Source: Phaseolus vulgaris
Taxonomy: Eukaryota; Streptophyta; Magnoliopsida; Fabales; Fabaceae
NCBI RefSeq assembly: GCF_000499845.2
Contig: NC_023754.2
Location: forward strand, 16,310,359-16,374,358
Reading direction: 5' to 3'
Length of the DNA: 64,000 nucleotides
In this document: piece after piece, positions 22,660-33,807 of the stretch
Position numbering within the stretch: position 1 is the first letter of the stretch
Layout of the letters: every line of letters begins with the position of its first letter
Position numbers and translations under genes: made by a program
Notes under the pieces: generated by a model
What the model was told of the DNA's origin: nothing
The model's database searches: none
What the model saw: only the letters and a program-made list of their open reading frames with translations

Positions 22660-23765
22660 AACTTTTCCTATGATTTCAAGGAAGTGGACACGTGGAAGGT
22701 CTTTACAGGAGGTTAAATATAAAGATGCAAAGGTTTGAATTTGTTAGATTCTATGGGCGTTCAAAACATTAGGGAGTTGGAGCAAAGAGTAAATTTAATA
22801 TGGAACTAAGTACAATAAAATAGCCAAAACCAGAAAGGAATCAAATATTAATCTGAAAGCAGAGACAAAGGTGGAAGAAATGCAGGCAAAAAAGTGTGGA
22901 GGGCAAACGTTACAAATCAATCATATGCACACGCTGTCAAGAATGGAAATAGAGCATAACCACTTAAGAATGAAAGAATAGAAGCTATACAATTCACGGT
23001 AGGAGAAACACCCCAAAAGTGGTTCAAACAGTGCTATATTGGAAGGGTTTCAGACTTGAGCAAAGTTGGATATCTGAATGAAAGCTTCATTTTGGGAGTA
23101 TATAGTTTCATACAGGTCAAGTACTTGGGTGGATTTCACGTACTTCTAATGGGGGAGGATGAAATAAAAGTTAAAGAAGCTACTGAGGAAAACAAAGAAT
23201 GGTTTAAAGAGCTATTTGACACCATTGCTCCATGGAAAGATCCATTTGTAGCAGTTGATAAGCTGGTGTGGGTTCACTGTAGGGGCATACCCTTGAAACT
23301 TTGGAACGTTGAATGCTTTGAAAAAATTGTAGCTTTATTGGAAACTCTGGTTGAAGCGGACAAAGCCACTTTGGAGAGAAGCCCATCTGTCATGGAGAGG
23401 AGGTGGGCCCTGACTGAAGCGGAAGTGTCAGGGTTGGAGGGTTTCGTTCCTCAATCTCCACGGCCGTTTCTCTCTTCGTTCACCATAAAGATGTCAAGAG
23501 GCGTTGGCGGCGAGGCAACGACGTTCACGGGCAGTTCACTGGCGGATGGGAAGGAGGGTGACTTGCTCGTGGTGGACGTCCCTTCTGTGGAAGACGCGGC
23601 GAAGAACTGTTGGCATCCGGCAACAGTAAATTCGGATGGTCAGCGAACACGATGGTGGAAGAAACACAGTGCGGTCTCTATAGGGGGAAATCGCTTATCT
23701 TGAAGGCCAGTTGTCATCGTGGCAGAGGGCACAATAGGGAGATGCTATTGGGTGATGTTGGACAA
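22660..23765 (+). pseudogene. Second LINE ORF1 fragment
   Basis: The fragment includes part of an RNA-recognition motif (reading FVRFYG at about 22740), decayed linker with stops, then the conserved block that is missing upstream in the main LINE (KWFKQCYIGRVSDLSKVGYL) and a DUF4283-like segment (FHVLLMGEDEIKVKEA, FVAVDKLVWVHCRGIPLKLW). After residue ~105 of the 23056-23703 frame it jumps to an unrelated GC-rich tail, which implies an internal deletion. It is a separate LINE copy inserted next to the first. Confidence 0.75.
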
Positions 23766-23769
23766 CAAC

Positions 23770-24520
23770 ATGTTGAACTAGAACTTTGAAGTTAAGGCGT
23801 TTAGTGTTGGAGATGGCCTTATGGCAAGGGGTTGACTGTCTCCTAGTGATAATAGAGGAGGTAGAAGGAGATCAAATTTGAGGATGAAGAATGGTTGAAT
23901 ACATTGTCCATTAGATGTTACCATTGCTAGAAGAAACGACACACCAAAAGTTCCTTGTCCAAATAGACAAAAGAAGGCTATCAACTTAGATAGATTGTTT
24001 GAGTTTATAAAATGGTCTGAGGGACCATATGTGTCTGATGAAACAACTCTGGTCAAAGATGGTTATGAATCATTATAGGTCATAATGGTGTCACGCATTA
24101 CTAATAATTGTGAGTGGATAATGGGCTTTTGATGCTCATTGTATATGACACATAATCGTTTGTTGTTCCAAGAGTTTACTAAACTTGGTGACAATAAGTC
24201 TTGTTCGTCTCATGATGGAACTCAGAGTATGTTGGAGGAAGTTAGGTTTGTACCTAACTTGTAGTGTAATCTTATATCCTTTGGTGAGCTTGAAAAGAAG
24301 GGATGCTTCTTTAAAGGTGGGAGGGAAGTATTGAAAGTATTGAGGGGGTTCATGGTTTCTATGAAGGGTGTGAGGAAAAATGACATGTGTGTCTTGGAAG
24401 GTGTTGTCACATTTGGCTCAGTGCCTACTGGTTTGCAAAACGTTTTATCCAAGACCAAAATATGACATAGAAGGTTATGCACTCATCAAATCGTTTATTC
24501 CATTGTCTTGGGATTTGTTT
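23770..24520 (+). pseudogene. Old copia element: gag zinc knuckle and protease
   Basis: Translated fragments with several stops read CYHC..KKRHTK (zinc knuckle, about 23920), then CEWIMGF and MTHNRLLFQEFTKLGDNKS (protease region with its Asp-Ser-Gly site degraded), VRFVPNL.CNLISFGELEKKG and MKGVRKNDMCVLEG (GAG-pre-integrase). It belongs to a heavily decayed Ty1/copia element whose other pieces lie at 24660-25300 and 31412-32100. Confidence 0.75.
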
Positions 24521-24586
24521 CAAACTATACAAAAATTTATTTAACTTACAAACATAATATTTCTTTCCTCCTACCTTAAATCCTTA

Positions 24587-24600
24587 TATATATATATATA

Positions 24601-24657
<57 letters not shown>
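24587..24657. repeat. Compound (TA)n(TTA)n microsatellite
   Basis: A TA run of about 18 bp is followed by about 53 bp of TTA/ATT repeats. It sits exactly at the junction where the old copia sequence switches strand. Confidence 0.9.
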
Positions 24658-24659
24658 GT

Positions 24660-25310
24660 AAATGGTCTACTCTAAGTCTCCATATAGAAACATATTTTTA
24701 ATGTCCATATGTTCCAACTTAAGGTTAAGCTTAACAACCATGACTAACAACATTCGAATGGATTTTTGCTTTACTACAAATAAAAACACATAATTATAAT
24801 CTACTCCTTTTATCTAAGTAAAACTTCTAACTACCAATCTTGCCTTGAATTTTATTGACCCGTTTCTAGATTATCATTTATGCATTTGAAAATTCATTTA
24901 CAACTGACCAACCTAGAATCCACATGTCTATGAACAAGAGTCCATGTATTGTTCAGATGAAGTGAATTCATCTCCTCATTCATGTCGTCTAACCATTGAG
25001 TCCTTTTCTTACTTTCTAGTGCAAAGGATACACTAGATGGTTAATCATCTAACACCTTACTAGAAGCCACTAAGGAGTATATAATGAGATATCCATACCT
25101 TTCTGGGATCTTATCGTTCTCCTAGTTCTATCTCTTGCAATCTGTAATCATAAGAATGTTTGTCTTCACCAGAAGATATGTCATCTAAAGATCATCTAAC
25201 GCATTATCTTATAGGAAATAAAAAACTTCTTTACCTAACCCTATCTCAATGTGATATTTTTCACCATCATAGCTATTTCCAAGCTCACATTATGAAATTT
25301 CCTCAAGAGT
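24660..25310 (-). pseudogene. Old copia element: reverse transcriptase, inverted piece
   Basis: On the minus strand this reads SVSFALESKKRTQWLDDMNEEM, NTWTLVHRHVDSRLVSCK and, further on, NIWTLKICFYMETL in place of the usual DVKTAFLYGDL. That is the N-terminal half of a copia reverse transcriptase and its upstream linker, with many stops. Its strand is opposite to the protease piece on the left and to the reverse transcriptase C-terminal piece at 31912. Confidence 0.7.
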
Positions 25311-25323
25311 CTTCAACTTAAAA

Positions 25324-25648
25324 TCCGTATGTAAATAGATATTACATACGGGTTTTTCCGTATGTAAAATAAAATCAGCAGTGGATGGGATTCAAAATCG
25401 AGTTCCTTCAGTGACCAAAGAAACTTTAACCACTACACCAGACAATTTCTTTTGTATTATTATGATTTTATTACACTTATTATTATTAATAATAATAAGT
25501 ATAAATTATATTAATAATAAGAAGTATAATAAAAATCATAATATGACCAAAGAACTTATCGTCTAGTGGTTAATGCTACGACAGTTTTACATACGGGTTT
25601 TTGGTCTTACACACAGATTTTGGCTATATGTAATTCCAATTTTTAGTG
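25324..25648. mobile_element. CACTA-type MITE with tRNA-like arms
   Basis: It shares with the element at 39470-42340 the motifs CCGTATGTAA..TTACATACGGG at both sides, an ATT-rich core that can fold back, and the right end GTAATTCCAATTTTTAGTG (the other element reads CCAATTTTTCTTGTAGTG). On the minus strand at about 25400-25450 a box-A-like TGGTGTAGTGG and a box-B-like TTTTGAATCC are spaced as in a tRNA. The right arm has GTCTAGTGGTTAATGCT on the plus strand, then a deletion. Confidence 0.65.
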
Positions 25649-26464
25649 GAAGAAGCAGAAAAACAACCAATTGTTTTATTGTTTCAATCGGTTGTTCCAT
25701 ACTTAAGGTTTTTGAAACTGGTTTTGGCAGATTTGTATTTGGTTGACTTTGTTGTCAAACCAATTCTATCGGTTATTTCGACAAAACAATCGATTGTTTG
25801 TTTAATTTTCTTAACAAAATTATGTTAAGTTGGTTAAATCTGCTTTAAATGATTTGAAACTGATTTGGCTTTCACAATAAATGTTTTCAACTGCTTTTTG
25901 GAGTATATATGTTCTGTTATACGCTCCTAGCTAAGATTAACAAGAAAAGTTTGTGAAATCAAGTTTTTCTCCAAGATTGTTTAAGGCTTTGGATATTTCT
26001 CTAAGAGTGAAGTAGGACTTGTTGTGTACTTTGATTTGATTTGTACCAGGTGTGATCAATCCTATTTCTTTCTTCATTTGTAATTTTGTAAGAACTGGTG
26101 TTCACAGAGTTAGAGGGTGTTCTGATCCGTGGTATGATTGTGGTGTGCCAAAGGAAGTGTGTGTTCTTAAGGGGATCAAATCACTTATTTGGTGGTTATG
26201 TGTTTGTAATCTGGTTTTTTATTACTTAGTGGATACCCAAAGGTTTCTGGGAACTGGATGTAGCTTTTGGTGTAAGAGTGAACCAGTATAAAATTGCTTG
26301 AGTGATTCTTTCTCTCCCTTAACTCTTTTATATTTGTTTTTAGTAGTTTTTATACTCTGCTGATAAAAACAACCGGTTGAATCGCAGAAACAACTAGTTG
26401 AATTTCTGGAATTCAACTAAAATTGTTTTCTATCTTGTGTTATTTCATTCCTTTGGCTATGATT
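25649..26464 (+). mobile_element. LTR remnant of a larger copia-type element, left part
   Basis: Non-coding sequence with AACCGGTTG/CAATCGGTTG-type motifs, interrupted by the Tnt1-like element. It resumes at 31321 and ends CACCCCCACTCTTG..CAATTCTAACA at 31411. The same type of end, in reverse, starts the solo LTR at 50631. Its left border is not resolved. Confidence 0.5.
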
Positions 26465-26782
26465 TGTTGATTTTGGCTTAATCCCTAGTCCCACATCGGT
26501 GGGTTCATTGTTTGGAAAGGAGGTTTGAGGGTTATAAATTAACATCTCCTCTTTTACTGTTAAATATCCCAATTTGTAATATCTTCTCCCATAATAATAA
26601 AAGTGGGATGTTTCAGCTGTGCTCAAGATTAGGCTAAATTGGTCGAACTCCGTTAACAATTTTCTAGTGTGTTTTTTCCTCTTTATCTCTTTTATTATTC
26701 CGCTCTGTTTATTCAATATTATTTGTCGGGTAGCTCTGTTAGGTTTCTGTTTTAGTGCGAAAATTACCCGTTTTTCCCAACA
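26465..26782 (+). repeat. 5' LTR of the Tnt1-like element
   Basis: A 318-bp LTR beginning TGTTGATTTTGG and ending CCCAACA. It contains CCCACATCGGTGGG, an inverted motif common in plant LTR U3 regions, and a TATAAATTAAC promoter-like motif at about 26535. Confidence 0.95.
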
Positions 26783-26784
26783 AG

Positions 26785-26798
26785 TGGTATCAAGAGCC
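26785..26798 (+). promoter_or_regulatory. Primer binding site (initiator tRNA-Met type)
   Basis: TGGTATCAAGAGCC begins two bases after the 5' LTR. It matches the TGGTATCAGAGC primer site used by most plant copia elements, with one extra A. Confidence 0.9.
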
Positions 26799-26862
26799 GA
26801 AGGTTCACCCTTGGGTTGTTTGAAATTATTTGTAATATTGAATACTATATTTTGAGTTTGTA

Positions 26863-29800
26863 ATGACAAATCAAGAAGAAGATGTAAAGGAAGTATCCAG
26901 AGTGTCGGGCTCCTCGTCATCATGGTCGAGGTTCCCGATGTCCACTTTGAAATTGGCGGTGGAAATATTTGATGGCACTGGACATTTTGGCATGTGGCAA
27001 GGAGAGGTCTTGGACTCTCTTTTTCAGCAAGGTCTTGATATTGCTATTGAAGGAGAGAAACCAGAAGAGGTAGAGGAGAAAGACTGGAGCATCATCAACC
27101 GATTGGCATGCGGAACTATTCGATCCTGCCTGTCTAGAGAGCAGAAGTATGTTGTAAAAAATGAGACTTCTGCACACAAACTGTGGAAGGCATTGGAGGA
27201 CAAGTTTCTGAAGAACAGTGGTCAGAATAAGCTCCTGATGAAGAAAAGGTTGTTCTGATTTGACTACCAACAAGGTACTACTATGAATGCACACATCACT
27301 ATGTTTAATCAATTAGTAGCAGACCTGTTGAATTTAGATGTGAAGTTTGAGGATGAAGATTTGGCTTTGATGTTGTTATCATCTCTTCCTGATGAATTTG
27401 AACATTTGGAGACTACGCTCCTTCACGGGAAGGAGAATGTGTCGTTAGATGTTGTTTGTTCTGCTTTATATAGTCATGATTTGAGAAAGCAGGATAAGAT
27501 AAAAATTAAATCAACGACATCAGAAGAAGCATTGGTGGCAAGAGGTCGTCAGCAAAGCCATACAAAGGGGAGAAGAGGGAGGTCTAAGTCTAAAGGTCGA
27601 GCCGTTGCCAAAGATGAGTGTGTTTTCTGTCATGAGAAAGGACACTGGAAGAAAGACTGTCCAAAACTGCAGAAGAAAGGAAAGGCTCCGCAAGATGCAA
27701 ATGTTGCAGAAGGCAAAAGTGATGTGGAATCAGATATCTCTTTAATTGTTTCGCTTTCAGCATCATCGTATCCAAATGAGTGGATATTAGATTCAGGTTG
27801 TACCTATCATATGTGTTCCATTCGGGAATGGTTATTTGAATTTCAAGAACTTGATGGCGGGGTTGTTTACATGGGTAATGATAATCCATGTAAGACAGCT
27901 GGGATAGGTTCAATCAAGTTGCGGAATCATGATGGATCCACCAGAATTTTGCGGGATGTACGGTACGTGCCAAAGTTGAAGAAGAATCTCATCTCATTGG
28001 GGGCTTTAGAATCTAAAGGCCTAGTTGTGACGATGTGAGATGGAATTCTTAAAGCAACTTCAAGAGCACTGGTGATGTTGAAAGGCGTGAGAAAGAACAA
28101 TTTGTATTACTATCAAGGTAGTACAGTGGTGGGGATAGTAGCGGCATCAACTTCTAGCACTAAGAAGGATGACGAGGCAACGAAGTTCTGGCATGTGAGG
28201 TTGGGACATGCTGGAGAGAAATCCTTGCAAATTCTTACCAAGCAGGGATTGTTAAAAGGTACGGAGGCTTGCAAACTTGAATTTTGTGAGCATTGTGTTC
28301 TGGGAAAACAACGAAGAGTGAAGTTTGGCACTGCAATTCACAATACCAAGGGTATTCTGGATTATGTGCATTCATATGTGTGGGGAACTGCCAAGACTCC
28401 GTCAATCGGAGGTAGGCATTATTTTGTCACTTTTGTGGATGATTTTTCCAGGAGAGTTTGGGTGTTTTCTATGAAGAACAAAAATGATGTGCTTGAAATT
28501 TTCCTTAAGTGGAAAGCTCAAGTTGAAAACCAGACAAGAAGGAAGATTAAGGTTCTCCGAACAGACAATGGAGGAGAATACAAGAGTGATTCGTTCCTGA
28601 AGGTATTGCCAAGATTCTGGCATAGTTCGACACTTCACTGTTAGAAAAACACCACAGCAGAATAGGGTGTCGGAGCGTATGAACAAGACACTTGTGGAGA
28701 AAGTTCGTTGTATGTTGTCTAATGTTGAGTTAGGCAGAGAGTTTTGGGTTGAGGCTGTGACATACGCTCAACATCTCATCAGTCGTTTGTCATCATTTGC
28801 TATAGATGGCAAAACCCCGTTAGAGGTATGGTCTGGAAAACCTGCAACTGATTATGATTCTTTGCATGTTTTTGGTTCTATTGCATATTATCATGTGATT
28901 GAATCAAAGTTGGATCCACGGGCAAAGAAGGATCTTTTCATGGGCTTTAGTCCTGGAGTGAAGGGATACCGTTTGTGGTGTCTAGAGGCAAAGAAGACGA
29001 TTATCAGCAGGGATGTTACCATTGATGAATCTGCCATGTTAAAGAAGGTAAATCCAGAAGGAGCTGACAGTACTCCGCAACAGATGGAGTGTGTTCGGAA
29101 GCAGGTGGAGTTTGAGCAGACAGTGGTGATCCCAACATGAAATACCACAAGTGACTCTCCTATGGCAGAAGAAGTGTCAGATGAGGAAGAGGTTCCTACC
29201 CAAGAATCTCAACAACAATCAGCGCCAATTGCAGTTAGAAGACAGAGACGAGATATTCAGAAGCCTGCTCGTTTCATGGATATGGTTGCCTATGCACTTC
29301 CAGTTGTTGATGACATTCCATCCACTTACCCAGAAGCCATTCTGAGTTCAAAGAGTGGGAATTGGGCAGGTGCGATGGAAGAGGAGATGCAGTCTTTGAA
29401 GAAGAACAAGACGTGGAAGCTGGCACAATTATCAAAAGGTAAGAAGGAAATTGGGTGCAAATGGGTATTTGCAAAGAAAGAAGGATTTCCTAATAAAGAA
29501 GATGTTCGCTACAAGGCAAGGTTGGTTGCTAAAGGCTTTGCTCAGAGGGAGGAAATTGATTATAATGAGGTATTTTCTTCAGTTGTTAAACATTCCTCCA
29601 TTCGAATTTTGTTGGCCTTGGTAGCACAGTTGAATTTGGAGCTAGCTCAACTTGATGTAAAGACCGTGTTCCTACATGGTGATTTGAAGGAGGAAATCTA
29701 TATGACTCAACCAGAAGGATACAAGGTTGTTGGTAAAGAAGATTGGGTTTGTAAACTTAGCAGATCGTTGTATGGACTGAAACAATCTCCGAGATAGTGG

Positions 29801-30889
29801 TACAAATGATTTGATAAGTTCATGAAGGATCAGAAGTACAAGAGAAGCAAATATGATCACTGTGTGTATTTGCGCAGACTTGAAGATGGTTCCTACATTT
29901 ACTTTCTCTTATATGTTGATGATATGCTGATTGCAGCAAAGAGCCAAGTTGAGATTGACAAGTTAAAGGCTCAGTTGAGTAAAGAGTTCGAGATGAAGGA
30001 TTTGGGAGAAGCCAAGAAGATTCTCGGCATGGAGATAAACAGGGACAGAGAGAGGGGAAAACTTTGGCTGTCACAAAAGCAGTATTTGCAGAAGGTACTA
30101 CAACGTTTTGGTATACACGAAGATACAAAACCTGTAAGTACCCCGCTTGCTCCTCATTTGAAATTGAGTAGCCGTTTATCTCCGACGATTGATGAATAAC
30201 GATAATACATGGCGAAAGTCCCATATGCAAATGCAGTTGGAAGCTTGATGTATGCAATGGTGTGTACGAGACCAGATATTTCACAGGTTGTGAGTGTTGT
30301 TAGCAGGTACAAAGCATGATCCGGGCAAGGGTCATTGGCAAGCTGTGAGATGGATTCTACGGTACCTCCAAAATACCTTAGATGTTGGATTGGCATTTGA
30401 GCAAGATGAATCACTTGGTCAATGCATAGTTGGATATTGTGATTCTGATTATGCAAGTGATTTGGATAAGCGACGGTCTACAACTGGCTATTTGTTCACT
30501 TTAGCAAAAGCGCCAATTAGTTGGAAGTCTACCTTGCAGTCTACAGTGGCTTTGCTACGACAGAGGCAGAGTATATGGCGATTACAGAGGCTGTGAAGGA
30601 AGCAATTTGGCTTCATGGGTTGCTTAAAGATTTGGGAGTTGGTCAGAAACAACTTGAGTTATATTCTGACAGTCAGAGTGTTATTCATTTAGCAAAGAAT
30701 CAAGTCTTTCATGCACGGACGAAGCACATTGATGTTCGCTATCACTTTGTGCGTGAGATTCTTGAAGAAGAGGAGATTGTTCTCCAGAAGATTCACACTA
30801 CGAAGAATCCTGCAAATATGCTCACCAAGGTGGTTACAAGGGCCAAGTTTGAACATTGTTTAAACTTGGTTAATATCTTGCACATTTGA
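26863..30889 (+). pseudogene. gag-pol polyprotein of the Tnt1-like element
   Basis: Domains in order: gag (FDGTGHFGMWQGEV..), CCHC zinc knuckle CVFCHEKGHWKKDC at about 27619-27660, aspartic protease with WILDSGCTYHM at about 27781, GAG-pre-integrase RLGHAGEKSL, integrase with DNGGEY, and reverse transcriptase with LLYVDDMLIAA at about 29909. RNase H closes the polyprotein (TEAEYMAITEAVKEAIW, KHIDVRYHFVREIL). Breaks: TGA at 27256-27258, TGA at 28036-28038, a frameshift near 28600, TGA at 29138-29140, two stops near 29797 and 29810, stops near 30199 and frameshifts near 30305 and 30550. Several look like C-to-T changes in CGA or CAG codons. No autonomous activity is possible. Confidence 0.92.
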
Positions 30890-30996
30890 AGTTGGCGCCC
30901 GGAGGCGCAAATTTGAAGCACTGCAAAGTTTGTTTTTGTTATGTTTTGAGAAGATTTGTATTAGGTGAGACTTGAAATTAAGCCAAGGTGGAGATT

Positions 30997-31315
30997 TGTT
31001 GATTTTGGCTTAATCCCAAGTCCCACATCGGTGGGTTCATTGTTTGGAAAAGGAGGTTTGAGGGTTATAAATTAACATCTCCTCCTTCACTGTTAAATAT
31101 CCCAATTTGTAATATCTTCTCCCATAATAATAAAAGTGGGTTGTTTCAGCTGTGCTCGGAGATTAGGCTAAATTGACCGAACTCCGTTAACAATTTTTTG
31201 GTGTGTGTTTTCCTCTTTATCTCTTTTATTATTCCGCTTTGCTTATTCAATATTATTTGTCGGGTAGCTCTGTTAGGGTTCTGTTTTAGTGGAAAAATTA
31301 CCGTTTTTCCTAACA
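30997..31315 (+). repeat. 3' LTR of the Tnt1-like element
   Basis: A 319-bp partner of 26465-26782, preceded by a purine-rich tract (GGTGGAGA). It ends TAACA directly before the TGATT duplication. Confidence 0.95.
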
Positions 31316-31320
31316 TGATT

Positions 31321-31411
31321 CATCTTTGACTTTCTTAATACCTTCAAACTTTGCGAAAAACGTTTAAAAACAATTCACCCCCACTCTTGTTTAAGGCCCT
31401 CAATTCTAACA
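31321..31411 (+). mobile_element. LTR remnant, right part
   Basis: Continuation of the LTR split by the Tnt1-like element. It ends CAATTCTAACA, immediately followed by inverted copia integrase sequence. Confidence 0.5.
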
Positions 31412-31890
31412 CAAAATACCTTTGGATCTCCAACACCTAACTCTCTACTAGGTCATTCTATTGAGGAGTCCTTACTACCGTCAGATGCCTGACAATGTCA
31501 TTCTCTTTGCAAAAGGTGTTGAACAATTCTGAATGATTGTTAGTTTTGAACCACTTGACCATCTTACTGGTTTAGTTCTCTAGTTAACACTTCTAGCTCT
31601 TGAAACTCTCAAAGGCTTCATTCTTCGTTATCTAAGAATAGATCCATAAATTTCTCGAGTAATCATCTAGTATAGATAGGAAGTATTTAGAACAAGAGTG
31701 TGATGTGTTTGTTGAAAGTCCCCATAGCTTAACATTGACGTAATTAAGGGTTTCATTCGTCCTATGTCAAAATGAATTATGTAGGTTTTTCCTTGGATGC
31801 AACTGTCACAAGTCTTTCTTCTTCAACTCAATTAAGCCTTTTTTTGCTTACATGACTTGCAAGCATTGGTTTAAATGCAGCAAGTAGGAC
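31412..31890 (-). pseudogene. Old copia element: integrase, inverted piece
   Basis: The minus strand reads TNTSHSCSKYFLSILDDYSR, KNEAFESFKS, KENDIVRHLTVVRTPQ and NDLVE. These are the core and C-terminal motifs of copia integrase, including the DDYSR signature, with several stops. Its orientation is opposite to the YVDD fragment just to the right. Confidence 0.75.
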
Positions 31891-31911
31891 ACTTGTGTCT
31901 ACTTCAAAGTT

Positions 31912-32100
31912 TTTTCATTGTATTGTTATTATATGTAGATGATATTCTACTAGTAAGCAATAGTAAACCTCATGTGTAAAAGGTTAAAACTGAACTAAAC
32001 AACAAGTTTGAAATGAAGGATCTTGGAAATGCTAGGAAGATTTTGGGGATTAAGATCAATAGATGATGCATGTATTTGTCTAAGGAGACCTATATCCACA
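31912..32100 (+). pseudogene. Old copia element: reverse transcriptase C-terminal part
   Basis: The plus strand reads LLYVDDILLVSNSK (catalytic YVDD at 31932-31943) and NNKFEMKDLGNARKILGIKI, then ends at a stop. With the inverted integrase and N-terminal reverse transcriptase pieces it completes one rearranged element. Confidence 0.8.
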
Positions 32101-32430
32101 CCTCTTGCAAGGATAGACTCTGATATCATATAAAAAAGTGATTTTAAACCTAAGTCATTCTCTCAAAACTGACTTGTATGGTGAGAATTTCTTATTTCTT
32201 ATAAGAAACTGACTTTAACCCTAACTCAACCTTATAAAATCAAATTGTAAGGTGAGATTTGCACCCACTTATAAATTATAAGTTAGTCTTATCTCTAGTT
32301 GATGTGGGATTTCCAACACATCTCCTCATGTTGAGGTATATAGATCTTGTTCATGATACTAAATATTTATGGGTGGTTTGATAGCGGCCCGATAGCGGGT
32401 GACACGATAGGTCTATCAAACCTCACTAAG
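32101..32430. repeat. Dispersed legume repeat
   Basis: Sequence such as CTCTGATATCATAT, CCTAACTCAACCTTATAAAA, GTAAGGTGAGATTTGCACCC, GATGTGGGATTTCCAACACA and GATAGCGGCCCGATAGCGGG resembles a non-coding repeat that I recall as common in Phaseoleae genomes. Its class and exact ends are not determined. No ORF is present. Confidence 0.4.
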
Positions 32431-32863
32431 ATATCAAATTAAGAAGTAAGTTTAAGTCTAAATTAGATAGCAATTTAAAAACTATTTATATTAATAGAAT
32501 TCTAATGTACAAACCAATAACTTTTTTTAATCTCTAAAATAGTATCGTCTAGACTTGAAGTAACAACCCTTGTATTAGTGCAAACCAAAACAAAATATAT
32601 ATATATATATATATCAATATTTTCTTCCTCCTATTTAAACAAATTCTCATAATGAAAACATAGATCAACAATGCATTTTGCATAGTCTTCTTAAAGCTAA
32701 CAACTTTTAAACTTTGCAAAGAAGATTAGAAAATTGAACAAGCTTAATATTAAAGAAATCTTTGAAGATGGTTTTATTGTTGGTTCAAATTTTGAATTCA
32801 TTTGATAAAAGAAAAGTAATAAATTAGAGGGATAAGAATTGGAAGAAAAAGAATTTATATTAC
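32431..32863. other. NLR intron 2, 5' part
   Basis: AT-rich intron sequence with a short TA run at about 32597-32613. It leads to the donor at 32863-32862. No other structure was seen. Confidence 0.5.
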
Positions 32864-32982
32864 CTATCCCTGCGGGGCCTACCACCGCCAACACTGGACA
32901 ATTATTTGTTGCCAGCCAAACACTCAGCTTTTCATGTTCAATACCAACAAGTTCAGATTCCTCCACAAAATGAGCCTCTAAC
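32864..32982 (-). pseudogene. NLR exon 2: linker and first half of the P-loop
   Basis: A 119-nt exon follows a CTCTTTAG acceptor and encodes FVEESELVGIE, the conserved linker before the NB-ARC domain, then the start of the P-loop (VVGPAGIG). It stops at ATAG|GTAATA, so the next intron cuts inside the Walker A glycine codon. Phases (2 in, 1 out) match exons 1 and 3 exactly. Confidence 0.85.
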
Positions 32983-33414
32983 CTAAAGAGTAATATATTA
33001 GGTTAGCCTCTAAAATTATAAACACTGATTAATTTAGTTCTTAAACTTACAGCACACTGAATTATGGCTTTATTAGCACAAAAAAAAAGTGATAGTTATT
33101 TCAATTCCTAAGTTATAATAACAAAAACTAATATGACTAAAATTTTACAATTTTAAGAACTAAAACAATATTGTAGAGATTTGAAGATTAAATTTCAGAA
33201 GCTCATTTTCATTATTATTTACAAAAATCAGTATTTCAGTGTGTAAAAGTACTATACAGCTAATAAAAAAGATTCTTATATATTTTTATACCATAACTGT
33301 GAAGAAACATATTAAATATTTTATATTGATTATAAATAAAACTTATTTTATAAATATTTTTTAAAGTTGAATTAAATTTAAAAAGGATAAATATGTTTTT
33401 CATTTTCGTCCTAT

Positions 33415-33790
33415 CACTACAAAAAAAATCATGAAATAAAAACTAATTTTTAGTGACAAAAAATAATTAGTTGTTATAATTACTAAATTGGAGATAATTT
33501 TAGAGACTAAAAAGTTTTTGGTTTCTAAATTATTTTCTATTATTGTTAAATGATTTTTAAATTGGTATCTAATTAGCAACCAAAGTTTTTGCTACCAAAT
33601 TTAGAAACTAAATAATTGGTAGTTAAAATCTTGGTTGATAATTAGATACCAATATAGAAACCATTTAACAATAATAAAAACTAATTTATAAATTATTTTT
33701 TTTTAATTTCTAAAATGGTCTCTAATTTAGTTACTATAACCTCTAATTTAGTTTCTATAGGTTATAATTTAGTTTCTAAAATATAGAAGT
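33415..33790. mobile_element. CACTA-type MITE in NLR intron 1
   Basis: It starts CACTACAAAAAAAATC at 33415. The body contains the family words TAAAAACTAATTTTTAGTGACA, GGTATCTAATTAGCAACC and ATTAGATACCAATATAGAAAC, giving inverted internal symmetry (GGTATCTAATTA..TAATTAGATACC). The right terminal CTTGTAGTG is missing, so the copy is truncated. It lies between the NLR exon 1 donor (33807) and exon 2 acceptor (32983). Confidence 0.7.
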
Positions 33791-33807
33791 TTAGTTTAGA
33801 GTATAAC

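Larger units (their letters stand above)
26460..31320 (+). mobile_element. Tnt1-like Ty1/copia retrotransposon with both LTRs and TSD
   Basis: The element spans 26465-31315 (4,851 bp) and is bounded by the 5-bp target-site duplication TGATT (26460-26464 and 31316-31320). The 5' LTR is 26465-26782 and the 3' LTR 30997-31315; both start TGTTGATTTTGG and end in AACA. They differ at roughly 15-20 sites by eye. A tRNA-Met-type primer binding site follows the 5' LTR and a purine-rich tract precedes the 3' LTR. The gag-pol reading frame is broken by several stops and frameshifts. It inserted into an older LTR within NLR intron 2, on the strand opposite to the NLR. Confidence 0.95.

Noticed and set aside
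24605..24657. CRISPR-like or regularly spaced repeat array
   Set aside because: It is a simple trinucleotide microsatellite, and CRISPR arrays are not expected in a plant nuclear genome.
32697..32966. Separate small gene encoding a P-loop
   Set aside because: The phases and splice sites fit it as exon 2 of the NLR. The ORF continuation past the donor is intron read-through.
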